Both the position numbers and the translations under genes were made by a program. The notes beneath the pieces were generated by a model. It was not told the origin of the DNA. It worked only from the letters and a program-made list of their open reading frames with translations, and did not search any database. Positions 5,744 to 14,228 of a DNA stretch of 14,609 bases are shown here, in pieces. Each line of letters begins with the position of its first letter. Within the stretch, counting starts at the first letter, position 1. Source of the DNA: Deltaproteobacteria bacterium (GTDB lineage: Bacteria > Desulfobacterota > DSM-4660 > Desulfatiglandales > Desulfatiglandaceae); the NCBI GenBank assembly GCA_019307645.1, contig JAFDJF010000015.1, positions 1-14,609 on the forward strand, given 5' to 3'.

Positions 5744-7126
5744 TCAGATGATCCTCATCAATGCATCCATCAGTTCATCCACCATTGTAATCAGTTTTGC
5801 AGCGGCATTATAGGCATGTTGAAACTTGATCAGATTTACCATCTCTTCGTCAAGTGAAACGCCGGAAACAGATTGACGATAATTTTCCAGTTGGGCTGAG
5901 GTGGAATATTGATATTTATAATTCACGCCGGCTTCATCGACCTTGATTCCCACATCACTGACAATTGAATTATAGTAGTCGTCAAATGTTGCAGTATTTG
6001 CACTGATAGTCAGGTCATTCTGCAAACCTGCAATTCTAAGGGCTGTTTGGTTGTCCCCATAATTCGATGAATCTCCGGCAGCAATTTTATTGATATCGGA
6101 AATAATCGCTGTATTTACAGCAAAGGTACCTGCTGCCAGAGTTCCGATGGGATCAAAAAAATTGTTCTGTGTTCCATCAAGGCCATAGCCGACTATGTGT
6201 TCAGCATTAACCTGGTCTCTCAAAGTTGTTGCCAATGTTTCGAGCCTTGTTAAATAGTCCGGAACAATCACATCCCTTGTCTCAAGCCATCCCTTAAGTT
6301 TGCCGCCTGAGATATTTGAGTTGATTGCAGTAGCCGGTGCGGAACTCCAGGCAATGTCCAGAAAACCGTCAGCATCGGTATCGTTTGCCACTAAAGATGA
6401 TGCACCGCTGCTCGAGACAAGGTCGGTGGAATCGCCCAGCGTTACGGTTACAACGCCGTCACTTGCTTCAGATGATGTAAAATCAATCAATCCGGACAGC
6501 TCCTTTAATAGCTGATCTCGCTCGTCTCTGTAATCATTGGGATTCTGCTGTGCTGCCTCAATCGACTCAATCTTGTCGTTTAAATCTGCGATCTGTGTCG
6601 CCAACCTGTTTATCTCGGTAACAGTTCCGGAAATAGCGAAATCTATATCGTTCTGAAGTCCGGCGAGGTCGGAGTAAATGTTGTTAAATGTGTTAGCGAG
6701 ATTTTCACTCATCCCCACGAGAAGATTCCGCTGAACATTGCCTGAAGGATTATTGGCAAGATCCTGCCAGGCATTCCAGAACTCACTCATGGCGCTATTG
6801 AGTCCGTAACCTGTTGCCTCGTCAAAAACGATCTCAATCCTTTCAAGGCTGTCTCTCTGAGCTTCCCATCTTCCCAGGTCCTGAGCAGAGCTGTTTATCT
6901 GGTCTCCAAGATACTTATCAGCAATCCTTTCAACCTCAATTCCCTGTACGCCGGTACCCAGTTCTCCGGCCCAGGTGGGAATCGGATCTTTTGCTGTTAG
7001 AACCAGTCTTTGTCGTGAATAACCCGGAGTATTTACATTGGCAATGTTATGCCCGGCGACTTCAATCGCCCTCTGTTGCGTAAGAAGTGCATCCCTTCCA
7101 ATGTTCAATGTAGAATATATGCCCAT
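5744..7126 (-). CDS. flgK: Flagellar hook-associated protein 1
   Basis: 460 residues, at the shorter end for FlgK. The N-terminus has the rod/hook-family motif (ALLTQQRAIEVAGHNIANVN, then TPGYSRQRLVL) and the C-terminus the conserved coiled coil (GVSLDEEMVNLIKFQHAYNA ... MVDELMDALMRII). FlgK is the first hook-filament junction ring, exported with the FlgN chaperone. The central domain contains a DTDADGFLDI stretch that looks calcium-loop-like, though that may be chance. The start codon is two bases after the cheB stop, so translation is probably coupled to cheB. Confidence 0.96.
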   Translation of the reverse strand: MGIYSTLNIGRDALLTQQRAIEVAGHNIANVNTPGYSRQRLVLTAKDPIPTWAGELGTGVQGIEVERIADKYLGDQINSSAQDLGRWEAQRDSLERIEIVFDEATGYGLNSAMSEFWNAWQDLANNPSGNVQRNLLVGMSENLANTFNNIYSDLAGLQNDIDFAISGTVTEINRLATQIADLNDKIESIEAAQQNPNDYRDERDQLLKELSGLIDFTSSEASDGVVTVTLGDSTDLVSSSGASSLVANDTDADGFLDIAWSSAPATAINSNISGGKLKGWLETRDVIVPDYLTRLETLATTLRDQVNAEHIVGYGLDGTQNNFFDPIGTLAAGTFAVNTAIISDINKIAAGDSSNYGDNQTALRIAGLQNDLTISANTATFDDYYNSIVSDVGIKVDEAGVNYKYQYSTSAQLENYRQSVSGVSLDEEMVNLIKFQHAYNAAAKLITMVDELMDALMRII

Positions 7127-7128
7127 AA

Positions 7129-8196
7129 TTAATTACCTGCAAATGAATATTTATTGGCTTTCTTATGGTTTTGTAATGCATCAATAATTGCCTTGGGGAT
7201 TTTCTGCAACGGAAAAACTTTATCGACTGCACCAATTCGGATGGCCTCCTTGGGCATTCCAAAAACGATAGATGTTTCTTCGTCTTGCGCCATTGTATAG
7301 GCACCGCACTCGTTCATGGATAAAAGTCCTTTTGCTCCATCGACTCCCATGCCGGTTAACAATACACCGACAGCATTTCCACCGGCACTTTTTGCAACCG
7401 ACTGGAACAATACATCGACGGCAGGCTTTTGATAGTGCACAGGGGGACCGTTTTTTATCTTCACAATATAATTTGCGCCGCTTCTGCGGAGAACCATATG
7501 ATAGTTTCCGGGAGCGATAAGCGCAACACCGGGGACCACATATTCGTTATCCCTTGCTTCATGCACCTCCATTTCACACATGTTATTCAGTCTTTCTGCA
7601 AATGACGTTGTAAAGGCCTCAGGCATATGCTGTACGATTACAGCGCCAGGACAGGCTGCAGGCATGCCCTTTAAAATGGTCTCTATTGCTTTTGTCCCGC
7701 CGGTTGAAGCCCCTATAGCTACAATCTTATGCGTGGTTTCAGCCAGAAGATTATCATAATTAACTTTTTCAGCAACAGCTTCCGGTGCTGTCTGATCCAA
7801 TTGAATTTTGGCGGAAGCTGCCGCGCGAATAGCACGAACCAGGGGTCGCGAGAGATCCTGTGCCGAGAAAGCCGCACCAGATTTACAGATTACCTCAATC
7901 GCTCCCAACTCAAGCGCCTTTAGGGCGATTTTGCTGTTTTTTGGGGTCAATGAACTCAACACAACAACACGCATTGGATAGTGTCTCATCAATTTAGCCA
8001 GAAAAGAAAGCCCGTCCATTCGAGGCATTTCCATGTCAAGCGTGATTACATCAGGCTTCAGCCGAACAATTTTGTCCCTTGCCACGTAAGGATCAATCGC
8101 AGTTCCTACTATTTCGATATCCTCGTATTTTGACAACTCTTCTGAAACAACTTTTCGCACTACGGCCGAGTCATCAACGACAAGAACTTTAATCAT
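7129..8196 (-). CDS. cheB: Chemotaxis response regulator protein-glutamate methylesterase
   Basis: 355 residues from the ATG at 8196, which gives the standard start MIKVLVVDDSA; an upstream TTG at 8262 would add 22 unrelated residues. The receiver domain (1-120) has the acidic pair in VVDDS, phospho-acceptor Asp54 (ITLDMEMP) and Lys105. After a linker, the methylesterase domain (about 156-345) carries the catalytic triad Ser164 (GASTGG), His190 (VIVQHMP) and Asp286 (TGMGVDGAKG), at the same numbers as in Salmonella CheB. It demethylates and deamidates chemoreceptors when phosphorylated by CheA, opposing CheR. The cheX gene lies 62 bases upstream, with a small hairpin in the gap. Confidence 0.97.
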   Translation of the reverse strand: MIKVLVVDDSAVVRKVVSEELSKYEDIEIVGTAIDPYVARDKIVRLKPDVITLDMEMPRMDGLSFLAKLMRHYPMRVVVLSSLTPKNSKIALKALELGAIEVICKSGAAFSAQDLSRPLVRAIRAAASAKIQLDQTAPEAVAEKVNYDNLLAETTHKIVAIGASTGGTKAIETILKGMPAACPGAVIVQHMPEAFTTSFAERLNNMCEMEVHEARDNEYVVPGVALIAPGNYHMVLRRSGANYIVKIKNGPPVHYQKPAVDVLFQSVAKSAGGNAVGVLLTGMGVDGAKGLLSMNECGAYTMAQDEETSIVFGMPKEAIRIGAVDKVFPLQKIPKAIIDALQNHKKANKYSFAGN

Positions 8197-8245
8197 TTTT
8201 CCGTCATTCCTCAAAGATAAAGGCTTGAAAAAACCTAACAGTTTA

Positions 8246-8267
8246 CCGCTTTTCCAAATCAAAGCGG
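8246..8267 (-). other. Small inverted repeat between cheX and cheB
   Basis: On the minus strand CCGCTTT is followed, after an 8-base loop, by AAAGCGG, giving a perfect 7-bp stem that starts at the end of cheX and spans its stop codon. A run of T follows only about 13 bases later, so it is not a clean intrinsic terminator. It could be an mRNA processing or stability element, or attenuate cheB. Confidence 0.35.
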
Positions 8268-8714
8268 GAGATCACCATCAACAAACAAGTAACATTCGCA
8301 CTGTTCATCATCAACTGACAATTTTGCTAATGCTTCTGCTTTTTCCTCAATATTATTTTCTTTACCGACAATTTCTGGAACATCGATATGAAATATGACC
8401 TGATTTCCACTGATGGCCGGCAGAAGGTTTCCACAGATAACATTTATTGTTTCTTTCATGGCATCATATTGCTGTTCGGTCGTAACCCTGTCTTCATCTA
8501 TACCCAACATATTAGATGTCTGCTCTAACACTATAACCGGTGACATTTTCAAGACAAGACTTCCTGAAAAGGGACCGGAAAAGGAAATACCTACAGCCAT
8601 TGAATCCGACATCAACCCGTTATTTTCCTCCTCTGGAGATAGAAATATGAAGGCCAGATGTTTAAGCGTCTCAATGCTTACAGTAGTCAGAATTTCCTTC
8701 GCCCTCTCATTCAT
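8259..8714 (-). CDS. cheX: CheX-like CheY-P phosphatase
   Basis: 151 residues. It matches the CheC/CheX/FliY phosphatase signature D-x3-E-x2-N-x21-P exactly: Asp84, Glu88, Asn91 and Pro113 (YDAMKETINVICGNLLPA, then DVP). A single signature points to CheX rather than CheC, which normally has two. CheX proteins act as dimers that dephosphorylate CheY-P and so end the chemotactic signal. The start overlaps the cheY stop by 8 bases (ATGAATGA), so the two are translationally coupled, a sensible arrangement for an enzyme and its substrate. Confidence 0.88.
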   Translation of the reverse strand: MNERAKEILTTVSIETLKHLAFIFLSPEEENNGLMSDSMAVGISFSGPFSGSLVLKMSPVIVLEQTSNMLGIDEDRVTTEQQYDAMKETINVICGNLLPAISGNQVIFHIDVPEIVGKENNIEEKAEALAKLSVDDEQCECYLFVDGDLPL

Positions 8715-9096
8715 TATCCTCTACCATCCCTGTTACGGTTTTTATCGTATCGCGAACCAACTCAGGCGTAAAAGGCTTGGAAATAAAAGTAACGCCTTTA
8801 TCCTTTAGTCGCTCGATGCGTTTCTGACTTCCTTCGGTAGACACAACCACTACAGGGATATCTCTGGTATAAAGGTTGTCCTGCATGCGGTCGATCATCT
8901 CCTCGCCATTCATGACCGGCATATTAATATCGGCGATTACGATGTCTATCCAGTTATTTTTAACCGTCTCAAGACCTTCCTGACCATTTGCAGCCTGATA
9001 GATTTCTCCGATCTGAATACCGGACATTTGCATTGTTTTTAATATTATGGCCCTCATTACGGTACTGTCGTCCACAATAAGAATATTAATTGCCAT
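8707..9096 (-). CDS. cheY: CheY-type single-domain response regulator
   Basis: 129 residues, one receiver domain. The acidic pair is in ILIVDDST (5-12), the phospho-acceptor is Asp56 (VIADINMP), the switch Thr/Ser in VVVSTEGS and the invariant Lys in FISKPF. Phosphorylated by CheA, it should bind the flagellar switch. Single receivers with other outputs exist, but its place between CheX and the HDOD gene, in a run with cheA, cheR, cheD and cheB, supports CheY. A GAGG ribosome-binding site stands about 8 bases upstream of the ATG. Confidence 0.93.
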   Translation of the reverse strand: MAINILIVDDSTVMRAIILKTMQMSGIQIGEIYQAANGQEGLETVKNNWIDIVIADINMPVMNGEEMIDRMQDNLYTRDIPVVVVSTEGSQKRIERLKDKGVTFISKPFTPELVRDTIKTVTGMVEDNE

Positions 9097-9124
9097 TGTC
9101 TTAACCTCTTGATTACAACACCCT

Positions 9125-9157
9125 GCAAATCATTCAATACGGTTAATCCCGATTTGC
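9125..9157. other. Inverted repeat in the gap between the HDOD gene and cheY
   Basis: GCAAATC (9125-9131) and GATTTGC (9151-9157) are perfectly complementary around a 19-base loop, within the 72-base gap. No T-tract follows. It may be a protein-binding site or an RNA processing hairpin; chance is possible for a 7-bp stem. Confidence 0.25.
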
Positions 9158-9168
9158 CTGTATTTTCT

Positions 9169-10014
9169 TCATGTTTCCAAAGCGCCAATTAATTCATCTG
9201 TCCACAGCAATGTTTGACTGGCGATCATTTCGATGTGATTGGATTTTAGTCCAAGTCTTTTTGAAACGGATGGTGAAGGTTCATACTGCAGGCCTTCTCT
9301 GCCAACTCCGATTCCGATCATGAGACACAGGACATCAGCCACATGTACAACATCTATCAGAGTATTCGTTTCCTCTGCTGAGTCGGGGTCATGGTGCCAG
9401 CGGACAGCATTGACAATTTCTTGTGGAAGGGACCAGCTTTTCAGTATATGGGCTCCTATTTCCGCATGGTCCGTTCCGAGCACCATTTGTTCTGCCGTCT
9501 GAAAAGCGACTCCCTCTGAGGCTTTAAGTTCAATTTCTTTTATATCCTGCCTTACAAATTTTCCCAAAATCAGCTTTCCAACATCATGAAGAAGGGCTGC
9601 TGTAAAAATTTCTTCAGAGGCTGATATATTCAACTCATTTACCAGGCCTTCTGCAGCTACCGAAACTGCAATGGAGTGACGCCACAGCTCGCCCGGCGGC
9701 AAATCATAGCCAATGACCTGTTTTTCCAGCAATGCATTCACACATGAAGTCATCACAATCTGAACAAGCCTTTTCAGTCCCAAAAGGACTATTGCCCTCC
9801 TTATTGATCCCACCTCAGTCGCCAACCCGAAATAGGCAGAATTTACCAGCTTCAGGATGTTGGCTGTAAGCCCGGCATCAAGTTTAATTGCATTTTCAAT
9901 TTCTGATGTAGCTGTTTCCGGATCATCCAGCAGCGAGATAACTTTTGCCGCAGCATTAGGCATACTCGGTAACGTTTCAACCTCTGACAGCAAGTCAACC
10001 ACATTTGTTTCCAT
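9169..10014 (-). CDS. HDOD domain protein
   Basis: 281 residues, from the ATG at 10014 (a GTG one codon earlier is possible). Nearly the whole length is an HDOD domain: LPSMPNAAAKVISLLDDPE (15-33), LTANILKLVNSAYFG (49-63), SIRRAIVLLGLKRL (70-83). Unlike many HDOD proteins it keeps an HD-phosphohydrolase-like residue set: His113, His143-Asp144 (ALLHDVGK), His183 (TDHAEIG), His207-His208 and Asp227. Its substrate, if any, is unknown; HDOD proteins are often signalling or scaffold proteins. It overlaps the end of cheD by 20 bases and lies just before cheY, so a link to chemotaxis signalling is inferred. Confidence 0.9.
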   Translation of the reverse strand: METNVVDLLSEVETLPSMPNAAAKVISLLDDPETATSEIENAIKLDAGLTANILKLVNSAYFGLATEVGSIRRAIVLLGLKRLVQIVMTSCVNALLEKQVIGYDLPPGELWRHSIAVSVAAEGLVNELNISASEEIFTAALLHDVGKLILGKFVRQDIKEIELKASEGVAFQTAEQMVLGTDHAEIGAHILKSWSLPQEIVNAVRWHHDPDSAEETNTLIDVVHVADVLCLMIGIGVGREGLQYEPSPSVSKRLGLKSNHIEMIASQTLLWTDELIGALET

Positions 10015-10486
10015 CACAACCCACTTTTTTTCCGTTACTGATTATGTCCACCTGTCCTGTTGAGACGTCAAAGTAAACCGTACGACCGTTTGTTCCGCCA
10101 ATAGACTCAGATTCAATAAGGATATTATTTTTCCAAAGTAACTTTTTAAGTACCAGGTAATTTCTCTCTCCAATTTTGAACATTTCATTATCGCCCAGGG
10201 GTGATGCGCACCCGGCTGCTTTGACTACAAGCCTCGCTTTTTTCCCACCAAGATCGTACAATTGTTTGAACAGTCTGGGAACCCCTGTGTCAACAAACAT
10301 AAAAGGATTATTCTCGGCCTTCTGAGGGTTTATCTTTGACAACGGAAGCATTGCATGTAACAAACCACCTATCTTTGCTTCAGGGTCATGGACCACCAAA
10401 CCCAGACAGCTTCCCAGGGCGTGGGTCACGAGCACGTCTCCTTTTTTCCCCAGCTTCATATCAGCAACTACAACAATTTGTTTCAT
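9995..10486 (-). CDS. cheD: Chemoreceptor glutamine deamidase
   Basis: 163 residues, the full CheD length. The N-terminal motif VTHALGSCLGLVVHDPEAKI and GGLLHAMLP give Thr21, Cys27 and His44, the catalytic residues at the same numbers as in the Thermotoga enzyme as I remember it. FVDTGVPRLF and the following segment also fit. CheD deamidates receptor glutamines, which tunes them before CheR methylation. Partner CheC is absent here, and the CheX encoded nearby is not expected to bind CheD. The 30-base gap from cheR has only a weak ribosome-binding site. Confidence 0.96.
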   Translation of the reverse strand: MKQIVVVADMKLGKKGDVLVTHALGSCLGLVVHDPEAKIGGLLHAMLPLSKINPQKAENNPFMFVDTGVPRLFKQLYDLGGKKARLVVKAAGCASPLGDNEMFKIGERNYLVLKKLLWKNNILIESESIGGTNGRTVYFDVSTGQVDIISNGKKVGCDGNKCG

Positions 10487-10516
10487 TCTAGGAGAATGCC
10501 CTCTGGTTATGAGCCC

Positions 10517-11344
10517 TTACTTCATGTAAATAGCCGGTTTAATATAACGAAAATCATGCGAGATGGAAGATAATCCTTCGGAATGACCTACAAAAAGATA
10601 TCCTCCAGGCTCCAAAAGATCCCAGAAACGGCTAATGAGTTTTTGCTGTGTGGCTTTATCAAAATAAATCATAACATTACGGCAGAAAATTACATTGAAA
10701 GGGCCTTTCATGGGCCATGAATCCATTAAATTCAACCATGCCAGCTTAATAAGGTTCCTCACATTATCATTTACCTGGTAAAATCGGCGAGGACCTTTCT
10801 GAATAGCAATAAAATGCTTCCTCAAATAGTTTGAAGGGATCCCCTCCAGCGCTTCCTCTACATAGACAGCCTTTCTCGCGATTTCAAGCATCTTCATGGA
10901 TATGTCCGTGGCCAGGATCCGCACATCCCTGGAATCAATGTCCGGAAGTTTTTCCCTCAACAGTATTGAAAGAGAAATGGGTTCCTCACCGGAAGAGCAG
11001 GCTGCCGTCCAAAACCTCAGCCTGGGATTCTTCAATGCGGGAAATATCTCGTTACCCAAATAATGAAAATGATCTACCTCACGAAAAAAACTCGTTTTGT
11101 TTGTTGTCATTGCGTCGATCAGGAGGCTCATTTCCTCTCTCCCCTGATCGCTTTCCAGGTGCTTTATATATTCTTTTATACTTCCTAATCCCAACGCCCG
11201 CAAACGTTTCATGAGGCGAGCACGGACAAGTGTTTTTTTATTTTCTTTCAGATTGATGCCGCATAAACGATATATCAGTATACTGATTTTCCTGAAGTCT
11301 TTATCCTCCAGCACAGTGGATATAAAGTTCATTCCCGGCTGCAA
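10517..11344 (-). CDS. cheR: Chemotaxis protein methyltransferase
   Basis: 275 residues. The N-terminal helical domain (about 14-70) and TTNKTSFFRE (80-89) are followed by the SAM-binding fold: FWTAACSSGEEPISLSILL (111-129), ATDISMKMLEIARKAVY (145-161) and FNVIFCRNVMIYFD (216-229). It methylates receptor glutamates. The TTG start is supported by AAGGAG exactly 9 bases upstream; the ATG four codons on is too far from it. The intergenic region upstream (11345-11477) holds the solo repeat at 11437-11481, so cheR may be read separately or at reduced level relative to cheA. Confidence 0.95.
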   Translation of the reverse strand: MQPGMNFISTVLEDKDFRKISILIYRLCGINLKENKKTLVRARLMKRLRALGLGSIKEYIKHLESDQGREEMSLLIDAMTTNKTSFFREVDHFHYLGNEIFPALKNPRLRFWTAACSSGEEPISLSILLREKLPDIDSRDVRILATDISMKMLEIARKAVYVEEALEGIPSNYLRKHFIAIQKGPRRFYQVNDNVRNLIKLAWLNLMDSWPMKGPFNVIFCRNVMIYFDKATQQKLISRFWDLLEPGGYLFVGHSEGLSSISHDFRYIKPAIYMK

Positions 11345-11436
11345 TCTTTTTTACTCCTTATTCACAAACTTACGCTGTAGTATCATTGTCCATCCAGAGA
11401 CGAAATAGCTCTCGCAATGTCGAATTGAGGATCCCT

Positions 11437-11481
11437 AAGGGCTCGCGCCAAAATGTGAATTTATTTTTGCCCGAACCCTAA
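11437..11481. repeat. Solo copy of the element C arm
   Basis: GGGCTCG (11439-11445) and CGAACCC (11472-11478) are an inverted pair around CCAAAATGTGAATTTATTTT, the same sequence as in the arms of element C at 4122-4305. Read on the minus strand it can fold as a long hairpin. It ends inside the cheA stop codon (11478-11480). It may serve as a transcription attenuator between cheA and cheR, or be a REP-like mobile unit. Confidence 0.7.
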
Positions 11482-14207
11482 GCCACTGCGCGTGCCTTTC
11501 TCCTCCCAGTCCGATTATTCGCAAATCTTACCACTCCGCCGACATCAATAATCAGACCAACGCGACCATTCGGCATAATAGCCCCCCCGGAAATTCCTGG
11601 AATGTCCCGCATGGTCTCTCCCAGTGCCTTGATAACGACCTGCTGACTGCCAATCAATTCATCAATAGCCAAACCGGCCAGTTTGCCGTCATCTTCGACC
11701 ACAACCACAAGTTCGATCTCTTTTTTTATCTCAACTCCGTCAACATGAAAAATATCGCCTACTCGGAAAAGAGGAATAAGTTCTCCCTGAAGGAACAACA
11801 TTTCCCCCTGATCAAGCACGGTCGAAATGTCTTCGGATTCAGGTTTGATTGACCTCACTATTGAAAGCGTCGGGATTACATAGGTTTCATGCCCGACACG
11901 GATAACCATGCCATCAATAATTGCCAGAGTGAGTGGAAGCCTCATCTGGAAAATGCTGCCCCTTCCAGGTTCGGAGTGGATTTCGGTCTGTCCGCGTATG
12001 GCATCAATGTTTCTCTTCACAACGTCCATTCCGACACCGCGACCGGATACGTCCGTGATTGTTTCTGCTGTAGAAAAACCCGGCTCAAAGATCATATTGA
12101 ACACCTCTCGATCGCTGAGTGCTACGGCATCACTGGTGAGGCCTCTTTCTATGCTTTTGGTAAGAATCATTTCACGATCGAGGCCTCGCCCGTCGTCTTC
12201 TATTTCAACGATGACGCTGCCCGCAGAATGATATGCAGACAACTTCACACTCCCTTCTATCGGCTTGCCCATACTTTCCCGTTCATCGGGGAGTTCAATT
12301 CCGTGATCCACTGCATTACGGACCATGTGGACAAGAGGGTCCTTAATGGCATCTGCCATGTTCCTGTCGATTTCAGTGTCCTCTCCTTCGATGACAAATT
12401 TAACCTTCTTGCCTACCTTGCGTGATACGTCTCTCACAAGCCTGCTCATTTTATTAAAGGTCCCCTTAAGTGGAACCATTCTGAGCGACATGGTCATGTT
12501 CTGTAATTCTCGAACAATCTTGTTCGCATGGGAAACTTTTTTCTGGAATTCATGGTCTTTGGAAATAGCGACGATATCGTCCTCAGTAACCATTGAGTAT
12601 GCAATCACCAGTTCTCCCACCATATCAATTAATCGATCTAATCGGTCGGTGGCAACTCGAACCGATGCCTGGACCGGCTGTTGTTTAGCCCCTTTAATCC
12701 GTGCTTGTATTCGAAGAGCCTGGCCGACATCCGTTATGGAGGCGGCGTTTTTTTTAAGGAGAGATATGCCAATCGGTTTATCATCCTGATTGGCAGCAAT
12801 CTCCTCAACTCTATCCCTTTCAATTTTTCCCTGAGCCACAAGGATATCGCCGATCCGAGGTGATGAAGCTTTCTCCACATCGTCCCTTTGGATCTTCTCC
12901 TGACTTACCAGGATATCACCGATTCTGGGTAAAGGATCATATATTGATTCTTCTGAAACCCCCGACTTCTCGGGATTTTTCAGAATATTCACTAGCTCGT
13001 CGTAGCCTTCAGGTTTGCACAGGGATTCACCGCCTAAGGCCAGTTCAACATCCATAATAAGTTCTTTAAGCATATCAAGTGAGCGAAGCGCCAGGTCTGC
13101 GTATCCTCCGGCGTAGCGTATTTCTCTATTCCGCACACGGCTCAACAGCGTCTCTGCGTGATGACCCATATCTGTCAGAAGCGTCAAATCAAGAAACGCT
13201 GACGTTCCTTTTATGGTGTGGAAGGCGCGGAAAGCCATATCGATAGCCGAACTGTCTTCAGGACGGCTCTCAAGTACCAGCAAGGCCTCTTCAGCAGTTG
13301 CGATCAGATCAACCCCTTCAGTAATAAACTCCTCTATCAAAACAAAATCATTGTCTTTCGGCATATAATCCTGCTGGTCAAAAATATGCTGCTCGTCGGG
13401 CTGTACGGAAGAAGACTCCTCGCACACCATGCCCATAACTTCATTGTCGCCCATATCAGTCGGATCTGCCAGGAGACCCATCAACTCATCCCAGCCGGCG
13501 GGTTTGGAAATTGATCTTCCTTCGGAAGAATGATTGACTATCTGAAACAGTTCTTTAAGCATATCAAGAGATCTGAATAAAAGGTCGGCATAGCCGTCGG
13601 CACATTGTATTTCGCGATTACGCATACAGCTCAGAATAGTCTCTACATGATGGGTCAATTCATTGATCACATCAAATCTGAGAAGCGCAGACGATCCTTT
13701 GATGGAGTGAAATGCACGAAAAACTGTGTCAAGCGAATCAAGATCTTCAGAATTGTTTTCAAGTTTCAAAAGAGCTTCTTCGGCGCCGGCGATTAGATCG
13801 TTCCCTTCGGCAATAAATTCATCAACCAAAACGGCAAATTCATCATCCGGGAATTGATTGGACAATGGATCATCGGCATCCCGTTCATCATTCAGGTCCG
13901 AGAAACACACGGTCCCAGGATCATTCCTGCGGCCCGTTCCATTTGTATCGTTCGCATTTATGGCGCTTTCAACCAAGTTTCCGATTTCGTTTATGGCACA
14001 ATCAGTGTAGGATATGTTTTTAACAATAATTCCTTCAATTAATTCTACGGCCTTCAAAATATCTTTACGTGAAGTTTCGGAGTACGATTCGTTGACAGCA
14101 ATTGGGTCCAGCATTTCCTTTAAGCGTGCCAGTTCTGATAAGTCATTGGGCTCAATCTGGATCAGAAACGCTGCCGCATCGTCAATGGATATATCTGGTT
14201 TTTGCAT
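11478..14207 (-). CDS. cheA: Chemotaxis sensor histidine kinase with two Hpt domains
   Basis: 909 residues from the ATG at 14207 (a TTG at 14240 sits in a hairpin loop and lacks support). Order: an uncharacterised helical N-terminus (1-115); Hpt1 with phosphorylatable His167 (TVFRAFHSIKGSSALL); Hpt2 with His330 (AFRAFHTIKGTSAFL); a linker of PRIGDILV repeats (427-500); the dimerisation helices (about 517-580); the ATPase domain with N box HMVRNAVDHGIE (627-638) and glycine boxes DDGRGLD (671-677) and GRGVGMDVV (722-730); and a CheW-like P5 domain (about 757-895). No separate CheY-binding P2 is evident. It drives CheY and CheB. The two Hpt domains are close duplicates. The stop codon lies at the end of a repeat. 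Confidence 0.97.
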   Translation of the reverse strand: MQKPDISIDDAAAFLIQIEPNDLSELARLKEMLDPIAVNESYSETSRKDILKAVELIEGIIVKNISYTDCAINEIGNLVESAINANDTNGTGRRNDPGTVCFSDLNDERDADDPLSNQFPDDEFAVLVDEFIAEGNDLIAGAEEALLKLENNSEDLDSLDTVFRAFHSIKGSSALLRFDVINELTHHVETILSCMRNREIQCADGYADLLFRSLDMLKELFQIVNHSSEGRSISKPAGWDELMGLLADPTDMGDNEVMGMVCEESSSVQPDEQHIFDQQDYMPKDNDFVLIEEFITEGVDLIATAEEALLVLESRPEDSSAIDMAFRAFHTIKGTSAFLDLTLLTDMGHHAETLLSRVRNREIRYAGGYADLALRSLDMLKELIMDVELALGGESLCKPEGYDELVNILKNPEKSGVSEESIYDPLPRIGDILVSQEKIQRDDVEKASSPRIGDILVAQGKIERDRVEEIAANQDDKPIGISLLKKNAASITDVGQALRIQARIKGAKQQPVQASVRVATDRLDRLIDMVGELVIAYSMVTEDDIVAISKDHEFQKKVSHANKIVRELQNMTMSLRMVPLKGTFNKMSRLVRDVSRKVGKKVKFVIEGEDTEIDRNMADAIKDPLVHMVRNAVDHGIELPDERESMGKPIEGSVKLSAYHSAGSVIVEIEDDGRGLDREMILTKSIERGLTSDAVALSDREVFNMIFEPGFSTAETITDVSGRGVGMDVVKRNIDAIRGQTEIHSEPGRGSIFQMRLPLTLAIIDGMVIRVGHETYVIPTLSIVRSIKPESEDISTVLDQGEMLFLQGELIPLFRVGDIFHVDGVEIKKEIELVVVVEDDGKLAGLAIDELIGSQQVVIKALGETMRDIPGISGGAIMPNGRVGLIIDVGGVVRFANNRTGRRKARAVA

Positions 14208-14228
14208 ATGGTTTGCTCTTATTCCACG

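Noticed and set aside
8197..8262. N-terminal extension of cheB from a TTG
   Set aside because: It would add 22 residues not found in CheB, and the ATG at 8196 gives the standard start and residue numbering of the catalytic triad.
11889..12425. 178-codon frame antisense to cheA
   Set aside because: It lies opposite the strongly conserved ATPase domain of CheA; its length reflects codon use of the real gene and it shows no family features.
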